Origin: Rosa chinensis
Lineage: Eukaryota > Streptophyta > Magnoliopsida > Rosales > Rosaceae
NCBI RefSeq assembly: GCF_002994745.2
Contig: NC_037090.1
Location: forward strand, 5,205,501-5,269,500
Length of the DNA: 64,000 bases
Reading direction: 5' to 3'
The notes below the pieces were generated by a model. That model was not told the DNA's origin, did no database searches, and was given only the letters and a program-made list of their open reading frames with translations. Each line of letters starts with the position of its first letter. Within the stretch, counting starts at the first letter, position 1. The position numbers and the translations under genes were made by a program. Shown in pieces: positions 39,153 through 51,793 of this stretch.

Positions 39153-40295
39153 TATAACAATCAAAAAGTGTGCTTCTTACGGCTTCACCTTTACTATCAA
39201 AAGCTCAAAACAACAGCAACTGCATAACCATTACAAAAACATATAAATGCCTTAAAGTTATACAATCGGCAGCCAATAGTCAGCAAACAATTGACTAATA
39301 ATCAAGTATGAAAGTTATATTATAACTGAACACTCTGTTTAGTATTTTAATGACAATGACCACCAATAGAGCTACGCAAGTTTTGGAAACAAAACAAGTA
39401 GCTTTACGGAAATTTATATAGAAACTACAACAACTCAACAACGAATGCAACTTTCAAACTTATCACAATTCAACCCAACATACCTGTACCCTTTCACTGA
39501 TGAACTGAACTTCAGACCCCTGGTCCAATGAGAACCCACAAGATAAAGATAGCAACAATAACCTGCCATGTATGCATAAACCAGAATCAGTAGCTGCATG
39601 GTTTTTATTGTTGTCATGTAGATAACCACATGTGGGTAACCTTGAGCTAGGGATGACTAAATAACGAATTACTTCTCCTTTCATACACTCCTTAATTGGT
39701 GAACTTGAATAGCTTAATTAGAAAAACCACTCATTCACATTCACAAAGATTCAATCATTTATATCATGGTCACATCAGTACATACACAACAGTGTGTACC
39801 AAATCAGAAAAGGAAACTTCATTACATTACTTACCAGTATCAACACTGCTAGCTCTCCGTTCCCGGTCTAGCTGAAGTTTGAGAGCTCCAAGTACTTCAA
39901 TACAATTGAAACGGGGAAATAACCCAGCTATGGAAACTTGAACCACTTCAAAAGAAGCGAGTTGCATTCAAGCAGAGAAACCAGCTTCCATTGCTTAATT
40001 GTAAGATTGAAGCACTATTGAACCTTGAGGCTTGAATTGAGAACAGGGATTTGTATGGGCTCGGACACAGCGATGGGTTTTCAATCGGCTATAGCGAAAT
40101 CTGGAAATTTGCTTACAAGCTTGCCGGAAATCTGGAAATGGTTTTTGGAGTAGACTTGACTTGTTCGCAACTCCTTTGACCTTCAATTTCTCCAGCTTCC
40201 CCAATGACACCAGGACTCTACTTCTAGTCCTAGAGGGAGATGCTTCCCTCCGATTCACCAAAAGTGGAGTTGCCGATCAGGAAAAAATTCATATT
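39153..40295. other. Upstream region of the duplicated-exon gene
   Basis: No domain-bearing frame was found. It probably contains the promoter and possibly leader exons of the 39152 gene. Minus-strand frames at 39435-39684 and 39995-40261 have no recognisable family. Confidence 0.4.
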
Positions 40296-40680
40296 TGTTA
40301 TAAAGTGGGGAGAAGATAGAGAAAGTATAGTTGGTAGGAAGTAGAAGGGTTTTGATTCAATCTCATTTGCTTCCTTTTATTTATATAGAGCTAGGGTTTA
40401 CATAACTAATGAGTATTTACTTGGATAGCCACATAGATAGTAATATTTACAACACTCTCCCTTGAATGTCTACTAATGAATTATGATATTGGACGCGCTT
40501 ATTGTTTACTCGTTAAAAACCTTGTCAGGTAACAAAAACTCAGTGGGACAAAAATAACCTTCGTCTAAGAACAAAAAGAGCACAACGCTCCTATGTCCTA
40601 GGTAGCATACTTCTAGATGCTCCCCCTGATTGTTGCAAGCCTCAATTATGTATGTGATAAGCTACATGTACCATGTATAG
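40296..40680 (-). mobile_element. Copia remnant: 3' LTR and adjoining internal tail (minus strand)
   Basis: A TGTT...ACA block at about 40296-40454 is followed by DNA containing CTCGTTAAAAACCTTG, TCAGGTAACAAAAAC and AACAAAAAGAGCACAAC. The same series occurs just inside the LTR of the full copia at 53095-53180. Up to about 41580 nothing else is recognised. No coding remains. Confidence 0.6.
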
Positions 40681-41584
40681 TGGTTTGATGTGTCTATCAC
40701 TGAGGTGAGAACATGTGTGCTTTGCATATAGGGGCTCATCACAAATTTTCATACCTGCAAAGTTAAAGCAATACTAACAAAGCTAGACAATATTAAGAAA
40801 TTGACACATTTAACTTTGTATAGTTTAAAACATTGAAAAATCATCATGGCATACCTAGCAGTACATATCAATATTTTTATGTATTGATATGTCTCATATG
40901 AGCTCTAAGTAATTCAAAACTTTGCGAAAGTTAGAATATGTTGCAAAACTATAATCATAACTCGAATTCGATTCCGTAGTCTTGTCATAGTACTTATCAA
41001 GGCAATTTAGATCACGTTGACTATAACGAAATAAGTACATATGAACTAGTTTTTAGACTCTTTGATTCCATAAGTGAGCTTCAGGCTCTTTCAACCATTC
41101 ATGGACTTGCATTTGAATCCTTGAAGGATTTGATAAGCAATAGGCTTATAATGACACTTTACTTTTGAGATTTTGCTTTTAGCAATGTGTCTTTAAGATC
41201 TTCATAATATACGATGACAACGTGTTATAAATCTCTCATCAATACAATAGCTATATACAACACTATACTTATAGAAAATTGTCATTCATATAAGGAAAGA
41301 TATTTATAATCTCGTGTCTCTATAAGTAGACATTGTGTCCTAATGATTTGTCTTTATTTTAGTAAATACCTTTTTGTAACTTGTAGGATTAAAGGTCCAA
41401 GTATTTCATCACATTTCAAATACAGTCATTCTTTACCAAATGAAATCACTCTAGTTTCTTTTTAACCTAGAAAATTCATACATGAATCGAGAATATCGAG
41501 CATACTGAGAAGTTTAGTCTAACAACTACTGAACAAAAGAAAAACTCAAGCCCTTGAATTGATAATCTCCCCTACTTTCTAATT
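40681..41584. other. AT-rich DNA downstream of BiP, no gene recognised
   Basis: No domain is seen. It includes the presumed BiP 3' untranslated region next to 41585. Confidence 0.45.
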
Positions 41585-44167
41585 CTACAACTCATCATTT
41601 GGTTCATCTTCGTCCTCCTGCGAACCAGCAGAACTTCCACCACTCTTCTCATAGACCTGCTTTATGACTGGATTGCACACTGCTTCTACCTCCTTCAGCT
41701 TCTCATCAAAATCATCTTTTTCTGCGTTTTGGTTATCATCCAACCATTCCAGAGCCTCCTTCAGTGTGTTTTCGATGTTCTCCTTGTCATCCGAGTCAAT
41801 CTTATCTGCCAGCTTATCCTTATCACCGATAGTACTCCTCATATTGTATATGTAGGTCTCAAGCTTGTTCCTAGCATCTATCTTTTCTCTCAATTTCTTA
41901 TCCTCTTCAGCAAACTCCTCGGCTTCCTTCACCATCCTCTCTATCTCTTCCTGGCTGAGGCGCCCCTTGTCATTAGTAATCGTAATGGATTGAGACTTCT
42001 TTGCAGCCTTGTCCTCTGCTTTCACTTGTAGGATTCCATTCGCATCAAGCTCAAACGTCACTTCAATTTGTGGCACTCCCCTGCAGAGATGTTATAGCGA
42101 TGTTCAATAAACATTTCCCAAACCAATTAGGAGACATTCTATAGAACTCTTGTCAGTTTCTAATTACGTACCTTGGAGCAGGTGGAATGCCAGTTAGATC
42201 AAATTTTCCGAGCTCATGACAATCCTTTGTTAAGCTTCTTTCACCTTCAAAAACCTGATAAATTACCAAGATTAGTAAATTAGTAGAGAAATTCCAATCA
42301 GAAAAACTGCACACTTGTTCATTGCACGCTATTATATACCTTGATTGACACTGTGGTTTGCTGATCTTGATAAGTGGTGAAGATTTGTGACTTCTTGGTT
42401 GGAATAGTGGTGCCCCTTGGAATCAATTTTGTCATCACACCACCAGCTGTTTCGATTCCAAGACTCAAAGGAGCAGCTTCAATCAAGAGAAGGTCTGAAA
42501 CAAACAGAAAAGTAAATCTTTTAGTATGAGTACTATGCAACAGCTCCAATAACAATCACCATATGATGTAAAGTCATGTATTACCTTTGATACCCTCCTC
42601 GCCTTCTCCGCTGAGGACTCCACCTTGAACTGCCGCACCATAGGCCACAGCCTCATCAGGATTGACACCCTTGTTCAGTTCTTTCCCATCAAAGAAGTCC
42701 TTCAACAGCTGCTGCACCTTCGGAATACGAGTGCTCCCTCCAACAAGCACAATCTCATCAATATCTGTTTTCTTCAACCCTGCATCTTGCAGAGCCTGTT
42801 TGACTGGGCCCATGGTCTTCTTGAACAAGTCTATGTTCAACTCCTCAAACCTCGCCCTTGTCAATGGCTCCGAGAAATCAATGCCATCAAAAAGTGACTC
42901 AATCTCCACTCGAACCTGGTGCTGGCTACTCAAGGCCCTCTTAGCCCTCTCGCATTCCTTGCGAAGCTTCCCTATAGCCTTGTTGTCCTTGCTAATGTCT
43001 TTGTTGTACTTCTTCTTGATCAACTTGATGAAATAGTCCATCACTCTGTGGTCGAAATCCTCTCCTCCCAAATGAGTGTCTCCACTCGTAGACCTCACCT
43101 CGAATACACCATTATCAATGCTCAAGATGCTTACATCAAATGTACCACCACCAAGATCATAAACCAATATGTTCTTCTCCCCCTTTTTGTCTAGACCATA
43201 CGCGATGGCTGCGGCCGTGGGCTCATTGATTATTCGCTCAACTATGAGCCCGGAAATGATGCCTGCATCCTTGGTAGCCTGCCTCTGTGCATCATTGAAA
43301 TAAGCTACAAGAAGCAATCAAAACAAACTCATTAAACCATCAAACCATAATTTTGATCCACAATCATTCAACCTATGGGTACTGAACCATTAAGTTGATG
43401 ACAAAATCGGACTTCTTTAAGAGAGAAAACTCAGACATTACCTGGAACTGTTACGACAGCCCTTGTGATCTTCTTCCCCAAATAAGCCTCAGCTGTTTCC
43501 TTCATCTTACTCAGTATCATAGCACTGATTTCCTCAGGGCTAAACACCTTGTCCTCACCTTTAACCTTGACCTGAATATAAGGCTTCCCGTCCCTATTCA
43601 CAACCTTATAAGGCAAAAACTTAATGTCTCTCTGAACCTCTGGATCATTAAACCTATACCAAACACAAGATTCAAATTCAAATTTATAAGTTTACAATCT
43701 GAACTTGATCGATGAAACTATCCAAACAAATTACATTAACTTCGCTTACCTTCTCCCTATGAGCCGCTTGACATCGAAAATTGTACGTTCCGAGTTCTGA
43801 GGGGCTTGATTCTTTGCCGCCTCTCCGATCAACCGCTCGGTGTCCGTGAATGCAACCCAAGAGGGTGTGATCCTATTGCCCTGGTCGTTTACTATGATAT
43901 CTACATTGCCATTCCTGTACACCCCCACACAAGAATACGTGGTTCCGAGATCGATTCCGATCACGGTCTCCGGCTTCGATGAACTTTCTGCCGCCAATGC
44001 TATTCCACACAAGAATTCTAACAAAAAAAAAACCAACAAATTTATCAGCAAAAACTTTACTTGAACGTGACATCATATTTGGTAGAACAAACAAAGCTTG
44101 TAACATATTTCATACCTGAAAGAAAGAGAAGCAAAAACGTCAACGACAATGCTCTGGTGTTCTTCAT
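41585..44167 (-). CDS. BIP: BiP, ER-lumenal HSP70 chaperone
   Basis: This is an ATP-dependent chaperone of the ER lumen that folds secretory proteins and senses unfolded load. Exons (minus): 44167-44116, 44017-43750, 43653-43442, 43304-42587, 42494-42340, 42254-42173, 42080-41585. They give exactly 661 codons including stop, normal for BiP. A signal peptide begins [20 protein letters not shown]70 signatures are [32 protein letters not shown] and [19 protein letters not shown]. The substrate-binding domain follows, starting [19 protein letters not shown]. The C-terminus is [10 protein letters not shown], an NDEL form of the usual HDEL/KDEL retrieval signal. All GT-AG junctions keep phase and no stops occur, so the gene looks functional. 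A decayed paralogue lies at 59801-63480. Confidence 0.95.
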
Positions 44168-44247
44168 CTTCTGTAGTTCTGGGCTTTCTTCTCTGATGGT
44201 GTCTGTGAATGTTGAAGTTGGTGAAGGAGGTGGCGATGCAGAGTTGC

Positions 44248-44415
44248 TTTATAAAGGCTTTGTTCTTGTTCTAGTGTTTTCGACTAGTTGCTCTTGTTCT
44301 AGTTGGGTTTATGTGTTCTGTCCAATCAGTGGGCGCCAGGTCAGAAAGTTGCGCAATTGATTGTTGGACCCTTTTCATGTTTAACATGTCAAGTGGCCAA
44401 TGGGAATTGGCCGCG
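44248..44415 (-). promoter_or_regulatory. BiP promoter: TATA box and ERSE-like sites
   Basis: TTTATAAA at 44248-44255 lies about 80 bp before the ATG. On the minus strand CCAAT-N9-CCACT spans 44410-44392, and on the plus strand CCAAT-N9-CCGCG spans 44397-44415. Each is one base from the ER stress response element CCAAT-N9-CCACG. The two overlap as a palindrome around CCAATGGGAATTGG. That ER stress induces BiP is known for the family. Function of these exact sites is inferred. Confidence 0.5.
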
Positions 44416-44419
44416 TGGG

Positions 44420-45017
44420 TTCTTTTGGAATCCGGAGGTTTCTTGAATCGTCGAGGGAGAAAAGGCGCGTAAAGGCCATACGTGTAACAACAAGGCTATT
44501 TTTGTCATTTCACTTTTAGAGGTTGTTTTTTTTTTTTTTGCCCTTTTTCTTTTCTCTTTTGGTCTTAAATGTTTTTAGAGTTTCTTTCTCTCAAAAAAAA
44601 AAAAAAAAAAGTCTTTAGAGTTTCTCGAATTGGATTTTCTCAAAAACAAAGGATTTCAGTTTAGAGACCTAGATTAAAGTTTAGTAATTGTTCTAAATTT
44701 TATGAATATCATTATATATAGATTGTTAAAATCTATTAATACAAGACTTAAACTGATATTGTATATGAATTACTGATCAGTGATCAATTTCTAAATCATA
44801 AGTCTTGATAATTCTTATTTAATATTTATGTAATAGTGTCAAAATTTACCAACTCGTTGTTGTAAATTTAGATTGCAAGTGCTATAAAATCCAAACTTTT
44901 TCGATACTTTTTTTATTCAAATGGTTCTTGAAACTTTATCTGCCTTCCACTTTAAAACCTGCAGCTTAATTATTTTGCAGCAGTAATTAAGATTATAAGT
45001 TGTCTGATTGAGTTATA
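44420..45017. other. Intergenic, AT-rich
   Basis: Homopolymer T and A tracts (44525-44540, 44595-44610), with no coding signal. Confidence 0.5.
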
Positions 45018-46046
45018 CAGTTTACCCCCCTGAGGTTTGACGTTTGAGGGTGTTATCATTTCACCTCTTCTACTTTTAATTTTGACTTTTTACCCCCTAA
45101 ACTTTCCAATTTCAATCAGCCGTATCCAATTTCTCCTATTCCGTCCAAATTGGACGTTAAGTCTGACCCTTGAGGGTTCAAATGGTCATTTCAACATAAT
45201 AAAAAATAATTAAAAAATAAAAATAAAATAAAACAAATTATAATTTTTTTTTCTGTTTTTTTTTTAAATTTTTAGTCTTCAACCTATACACCACAAGTGA
45301 TAATAGGTTTATAAAAACAAAAAAAATACTCTAGGTGGTTGAAAGCCGCTCGTTGGTCTACGATATTATATTTCTGATAAAGTGAAGAATTTAGGATATA
45401 TCCCTAATAAAGTGAAGAAATATCTGTAAAAAATAATTTTACACTTTATCTGTAAATAAATATCTGTAAAAAATGATTTTACACAGATATGTCTTCACTT
45501 TATTGCGGATATATCCTAAAATTCTTCAATTTATTGGAGATATATCACAAATATGTAGACCAAAAATGATTTTACACAGATATTTCTTCACTTTATTGGG
45601 GATATACAGATATTTATTTACAGATAAAGTGTAAAATTATTTTTTACAAATATTTCTTCACTTTATTAGGGATATATCCTAAAATTCTTCACTTTATTGG
45701 AGATATATCACAAATTTCGTAGACCAACAAACGGCTTTCAACCACATAGAGTATTTTTTTTGTTTTTATAAACCTATTATAACTTGTGGTGTATAGGTTG
45801 AAGACCAAAAAAAAAAACAAAAAAACAGAAAGAAAAAAAAAATTATTTTATTTTTATTATTTATTATTTTTTTATGTTGAAATGATCATTTTAACCCTCA
45901 AGGGTCAGACTTAACTTCCAATTTGGACGGAATATAAGAAATTGGACACGGCTGATTGAAATTGGAAAGTTTAGGAGATAAAAAGTCAAAATTAAAAGTA
46001 GAGAGGGTGAAATGATGACACCCCCAAACCTCATGGGGGTAAACTG
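45018..46046. mobile_element. Foldback element: 1-kb near-perfect palindrome
   Basis: CAGTTTACCCCC at the left end matches GGGGGTAAACTG at the right. The arms stay complementary almost to the centre near 45532, including the CAAATTGGACG / CCAATTTGGACGG blocks and the AACCTATTA / TAATAGGTT blocks. TA dinucleotides flank both ends, consistent with a mariner-type TA duplication. Inner arms carry repeated AGATATTT and TTCACTTTATT motifs. No protein is encoded. Class is uncertain. Confidence 0.8.
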
Positions 46047-46361
46047 TAATTATATCTATTTTTTATGTGGTTTGGTCTAACATATTATGATCTAAGTGTT
46101 CTTTTTGTCCATCCTAATTGAGTCACGACAACTTTTCAAGAGTATTCTAGACATTTACATGATGAATACTATATGAAGTGCAATCAATTCAATCCAGCAT
46201 ATGCTTAAGGGTCAAGTAATTAATTCGAATGTTCCCAAATTCTACACCAAAATTCATAATCAGGGTCACATATTCTGCTTGATGTAAGGAACAATGTCTT
46301 GTCAAAAAAAGGTACAATGCATCTTAATTATGAACACACAAAGCACTCTTATATCTACAAT

Positions 46362-49300
46362 CTATCTGAATGGAGCAAGAGGATTTGGAGAGCGGCTGGC
46401 TTTTGAGCTTCTGAGCTCTTTACAGACATGGTCTAACATTCCCAAAAAGTCTCTAACAATCACAAAAATTCTAAGTGGGTTTGCTTCTTCTTTGCTCACA
46501 TTTCCATGAAAGTACTCGGTAATCTCCTTCACATGTGACAGCACTCTATTCTCATCACCCTGCAACTCTTTTAAACTCTTCTCTGCATAGCTTATGAAAG
46601 ACTTCATGGAACTCACCAAGTTCCCACTTTTCTCTTCCATGGCCAATTCTTCATTTATCAAATGCTTCAGTTTGGTCATTCCATCAGATAGGTTTGACAC
46701 ACCACTTGCAAGAACATCCAAATCCAATGTAGCCGTCTTCTTTGCATTGTAGAGTTCAGTGCTGAGACCAGAGACGAGGTCTAGCCCCATTCTTCTATAA
46801 TCTTCTTCCTTCTCTTCAACTGTCTTGATTTTGTTTTTCTGGCTGATCCTACCCATTATGCTATCCGAAACTCTGATCCCTTCAGCCCTTATTATTTCTT
46901 GCACCACAAAGTGTAACAAGGTAGTCTTTCCATCAGTTCCTTTCACATCAGCAAGTTTGAGAAGCGCATCTAGCTTGAATGCTCTAGCACCTCCTCTGAT
47001 AGTTCCCACATTCATCCGGTTGCCTGTTTTCAACACGGCTTCAAGTAACTTCAAGAACAGCCTGCTTGATCTGAGTTCCTTGCAGGCCTCCTATAGTAAA
47101 ATTGAGATGGAAAGAAGAATATTAGTTTGTGTTCATAATCTGTGTAATGTGTTTTGGTCATTTTGGTTTTGTTACCTCTAGGACTGAAAACGAGTTCCTA
47201 AGATGAACCACCTCATCTTCAAAAGTTTCTCTGTAAAGCATGGCTTCAACTCGCTGAAAGGCGAAAGGAACGTTAAGCACTGCCTTAACAAACTTCTCAA
47301 CTGATCCCAGTTCCTTGATATCTCCTTTATAGCCAGAAAGCTTAGCCACTTCTTCACTGGTTGGCTCCATCTTCGCAAGTGCTTCAAGTTGTTGTAAACA
47401 CAATCCACTTCCTGTTTTCATATATACAAGTGTGCATGTTTAAATGGTTATGGTTTACAGAACAAATTGTTAAGAAACAGATTATTATATCAATTTAGTC
47501 CAACCCCTTGATGTTGATTAGTTATCGAAGTCTAATAGCTTTAGGAGTTACATACCTTGTACTAGTGCTTCACATACTTGCTCTGTAGTAGCATTCAGGG
47601 CTTTTGAAAGTATGGTTATGTTCTGTAGTCTCTTTGGCTCAAGCACATGCTTGCTCGGAGAAGGTGTCTTGCTTTTTCCTTCATCATTCTTCATTGTGTT
47701 TTGTAGATTGTATCCGAAAAGAGATTCAATCATATCCTCATCAAACCTGTTTTCAAGATGCATAATTTACTCATATCAAAATAGACAGAGAATGCAAAAT
47801 AATAATAACCAATAATGATCATGTCACTTACTCAAATGAGCTTGATCTCAGTTTGTCCCATACCATAGAATGGTCAGGTGCAGCTCTAACTTTGTCCCAG
47901 TGTAGTGGCTTCAGTTTTGGCAACGGTGTTCCATCTTTTCCCAATGGTGTGAGTGGAGGGAGTGGTGGAGGAGGTGGACCTTTGGCAGAGCTGTTAGTTG
48001 CTTTCAAAAAGGGAGGTGGGCAAGGCGGTGGAGGAATAGAAGGCGAAGTTGGAGAAGGTATTGAGGACTTTAGAGGCGAAAAGGAAAGGCCACCTTCTGA
48101 GATTTGGTTTGATTCACAAGAAGAATCTGATTTTCTAGGAGGTGACAGATTTTTCAATGTAGAAGAACTTGAGGCTTTAGATGTAATTCTAGTTGAACTA
48201 AGAGAAGGACTGAAAGGAGGAAAGTGTATGGGTGGAGGTGGAGGAGGGGGTGGTGTTGGAGGAGGAGTTGTGAAATTCTTTGCATTATTGGAAGAAGATG
48301 GTGCAGTCAGAGATGGAATAGAAGTTTGGTTTGGGGTTGCTGATAGGTTTGGTGAGTTCATAAAAGAGGGTGATAAACAAACCTCTCTGTTTGACACATT
48401 TGTAGACATATTTGCTGCTGTGTTGTCGCCTAGACTACCCGCTGAAGCATTTGAAAGGCGGATACTTGATGAATTGGAATCTCCAAAAGAATGGAAAGAT
48501 TCCTCATCAGAAGAATAAGCATCAATGGGAACAACTTTAACCCTAGTTGAGGAATTAGCACAGTCAGACTCATACTTGACTGAGTCTGCATTATCCTCAT
48601 GAACAGAGGTAATTTCCCTAGTGGAAGAACTACTAACATTGTCAAAATCTGGTTTCGCCATTTCTTGATTAGATTCTTCCTCTTCCATCTCATTCAATGT
48701 GCATCTTTGTGTGTAATGATTTGGTGAGGCATTTAAAGTTCCACAAGTTTGCTTAAGACAAGAGGGCTGTTGTTGTTGTTGTTGCTCTACATCTTCAATG
48801 CCTAATGAATCAACATAAATAAGATCATGAGTGCCAGGGTTTAAGCTCACCTTGCTTGCTGGTATTTGAGAACCAACATGCTTTGATCCACCGCTTGTTC
48901 CTCCTCCCTTTTCACCGTAAAGTGAGATCACTCTTGTGGGTTTCTTCTTGTGCTCTTCGTACTTCCTGCAACCCCATATGAGGCCAAGCACACTAATCAA
49001 AGTAGCAGCTCCAGCTGAAACAAGGACAGCTATAAGTATCTTTCTGGTTCTGCCTTTATCATCCTCTCTAACAATTTTTCGAGGAGGAGAGATTGAGCGC
49101 AACCGGTGTGGATGATGTGAATGTGGACGGATGTGCAGCACCGGAGCAGGAGCAGGAGCCGGACTTGGAGCCTCAGCTTCACTGAAGGGTGAAGGAGAAG
49201 GAGATGGAGACACATATTCACTGTCACCATTTGATGGTGTCCTCTTGTGTAAGCTCCTCAATCCAAGCAAAGCCCTGAACTTTTCCACCACTGAAATCTT

Positions 49301-49552
49301 ATTCTCTTCATTCTCATCTTCTCCAGAGACCTTCTCAATCTGCAGGCTCTGAGTGCCTTCAACATTGTCCTCCACTGAATGATGCAGCACCTGTAGGCCA
49401 TGAACATTAAAGCCCTCTGCATCTGATAAAGCCCCAACAGTGAAAATGTGGGTGGTATTGAGTAATGAAAAGAGAAGAAACATGATGAAGATTTCCATCA
49501 TGTGGAAAATCACAGAACTATGATAACCCATTTCTTTTCTTGTCTCTCTCAA
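46362..49552 (-). CDS. Class I formin (FH1-FH2), membrane-anchored
   Basis: This protein nucleates and elongates actin filaments at the plasma membrane. Exons (minus): 49552-47832, 47746-47556, 47411-47176, 47090-46362. They give 959 codons including stop. Order: signal-anchor-like N-terminus ([17 protein letters not shown]), a Ser/Pro extracellular-type region with SPSPSPSP and APAPAPAP, one membrane segment ([20 protein letters not shown]), a Ser-rich linker, FH1 poly-Pro (TPPPPPPPP near residue 420), then FH2. FH2 starts [13 protein letters not shown] and includes [20 protein letters not shown] and [15 protein letters not shown]. That layout is the plant class I formin plan. An alternative start is the in-frame Met seven codons later (MGYHSS), which better fits a signal peptide. 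Subtype not assigned. Confidence 0.92.
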
Positions 49553-51781
49553 ACAAAAATCATCAAAGCATATAAATCATGTCCTTCCTTTTTGTTTCTC
49601 TGAACAAATGTTCTTTGGAAAGTTTTGTCATATAGGTGGTGTACAATGAAGTTCAAGACCAGAGAGCCTTTAATGCTACTCCAAGAAACCCCTGAGCAAG
49701 GCAGCAGTTGTAGTTGCACTGGGCCTTCTTTTCCTCTCACCTCCATAAATACCTCTGCAAAACACTATCAATACACATCTTATGAAGATCTTCTAAAACC
49801 TAATTTGACTCGATTCATTGGTCTTATGACTCTTTTATCTTATATAAAGGCCATATCTTTAAGAGAAAAGTAGAGCACTTTTATTCATTAGTTCATCATT
49901 TTGATTCAGATTTAGTCAGCACTTTAGAGTTGATGATCACAGCAGAGACCCTTACCTATCAAATGGGTAATGGGATTTGCAGCTAAAACGGTCATGAAAA
50001 CCAAAACAAGGGTTTGATGGGTCCCCATTCTGGTTACCTTGTCCAATTCATATAGAGGTTGATGGTACCAGTTCTCTCCAACCCTAATTATTATATAAGA
50101 ATGGACCAAGGGGTCCATCACTTTCCCCATGTGGGCTTCTTACAACACAAGCCAAGGAGCAAAACATCAAGATGTGCAAAAAGGTTAAGATCTTGGAGAT
50201 GCAATATTTTAGAGAAGGCGAGAAGGCTAAAAGTGATTAGGGATTGCTCGTCTCTTTCATAGGCTTTTAGGGGATGATTTTTAGTGTTTCAGATGCTGTT
50301 CTCTTTGGACTAATATCCAAACTTCGGTGGGATTAAAGTTGGTTTCATGTGTTGTCCCCTCACCTAGACATAGAGAGAAAGATACTACAGTCTCAAACCG
50401 ACAATATACAAATACACACAGTTGCTTAGATTTCAATCAATTGGCGTGAGATACGGTTACATTTCTTTTACTACGTTACTATGGCTTTGACATCGAAATT
50501 ACTGAGATCCGAAGCTCATTCCTTTCCCTTCCCTGATTAGAAAGCTAGGGCAGCCGAGATTTTGAGTTGATTGTTAAGAACATAGTTGGGTTCCTTGAAA
50601 ATGAAGAATAAGATCAAACTACTATTGAACTTGTGGTCTAAAATAATTAGTAAGTGAAAGAAAAAACTCGAGACCTAAACACAAAGTTCCACATTTCTAA
50701 GTGCATTTTTAAATCTCAATATGCTAACTAATATAGTTGTATACATACTTCTCCTCATCTCCTTTTCACATTACTATAATTTTATCTAACATGATACATA
50801 TTTTTCACTTGATTAAAAGTACGAATGCTGTTCTTCCCGGAATTTTTGCGTCACTTTTACCTATATTCCGTTCTTTTTTTTTTTTGGGGGGGGGCAAATT
50901 ATGTGTATTCCATTCTACCATGATTTTCCGATAGTGTGTCTAATTCCTCTCGAGCCAAACAAGATATACGGCTCCATTATGCTAAAAGGTGTTCCCCAAT
51001 TAAATAACTGAGAAAGTGGATACAATAATATTGCTCAAATGGGGTGTTCATTCAAACACCGAACATAAATTAAAATTTTGTCCTTCAATATCATTGGAAT
51101 AATGGTGATCTAAGATTTCTATAATAAAGTACTGCGCAACGATGAATTAATTATATCACTTCAGCACCTCAAAACCTAGTCCTTTTGAGTTTTCTCTCTT
51201 TAAGATTAAATAAAAATGACGGTCATAGATATCATTCATTCCGGAATAATATTATGAGATTTTATCACTAACTTCCATTCTCAGAAAAGAAACGTACGAT
51301 GTACATATTACTGTTGAAATGAAAAGGAAATGGAAGTTTCAAGTCCACAATCGGTGAGTTCAGATATAAAAACTAATTCTAACCCTAAATTCTCAAGTGG
51401 AAAATACATCATACAATACATTACATAAGCTGATGATCTATACGTACAAACTCGACAAGGCCAGTAGTATCTGATGAATTTTCAGATAACAAACAAAACA
51501 TGTGCAGGTGCTGATTGAACAGCCAAGTAATTAAGGGGCTTTTACTTATTCCTTTGGAATGTTCTTCTAGCTTTAAACTTCTAAACCGTACGTAATTTCT
51601 CTCCTGCTCACAAAACTAGTCCAAAGAAAGACTACGTGCGTACCCTAGAAGGCTAAAACCTAATTCTCCTCATCCATGTCACGGCGTCAAGTGTTTGACT
51701 ATACGAGTTAAAATGAACCAAGTGAAATTCATCATAATTACACTAAACTATATACTCTCGATCAAATAACATAATTGTAAG
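49553..51781. other. Intergenic upstream of formin
   Basis: No recognised coding frame. It contains the formin promoter at its left side and a G/T homopolymer stretch near 50875-50894. Confidence 0.5.
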
Positions 51782-51793
51782 TGATGAATTGCG

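Noticed and set aside
42625..43194. Plus-strand frames opposite BiP exon 4
   Set aside because: Antisense shadows of a strongly conserved HSP70 exon. The same shadow recurs over the pseudogene at 60017-60544.
47853..48518. Long plus-strand Gly-rich open frame
   Set aside because: It is the complement of the formin FH1 poly-Pro coding region and has no independent support.
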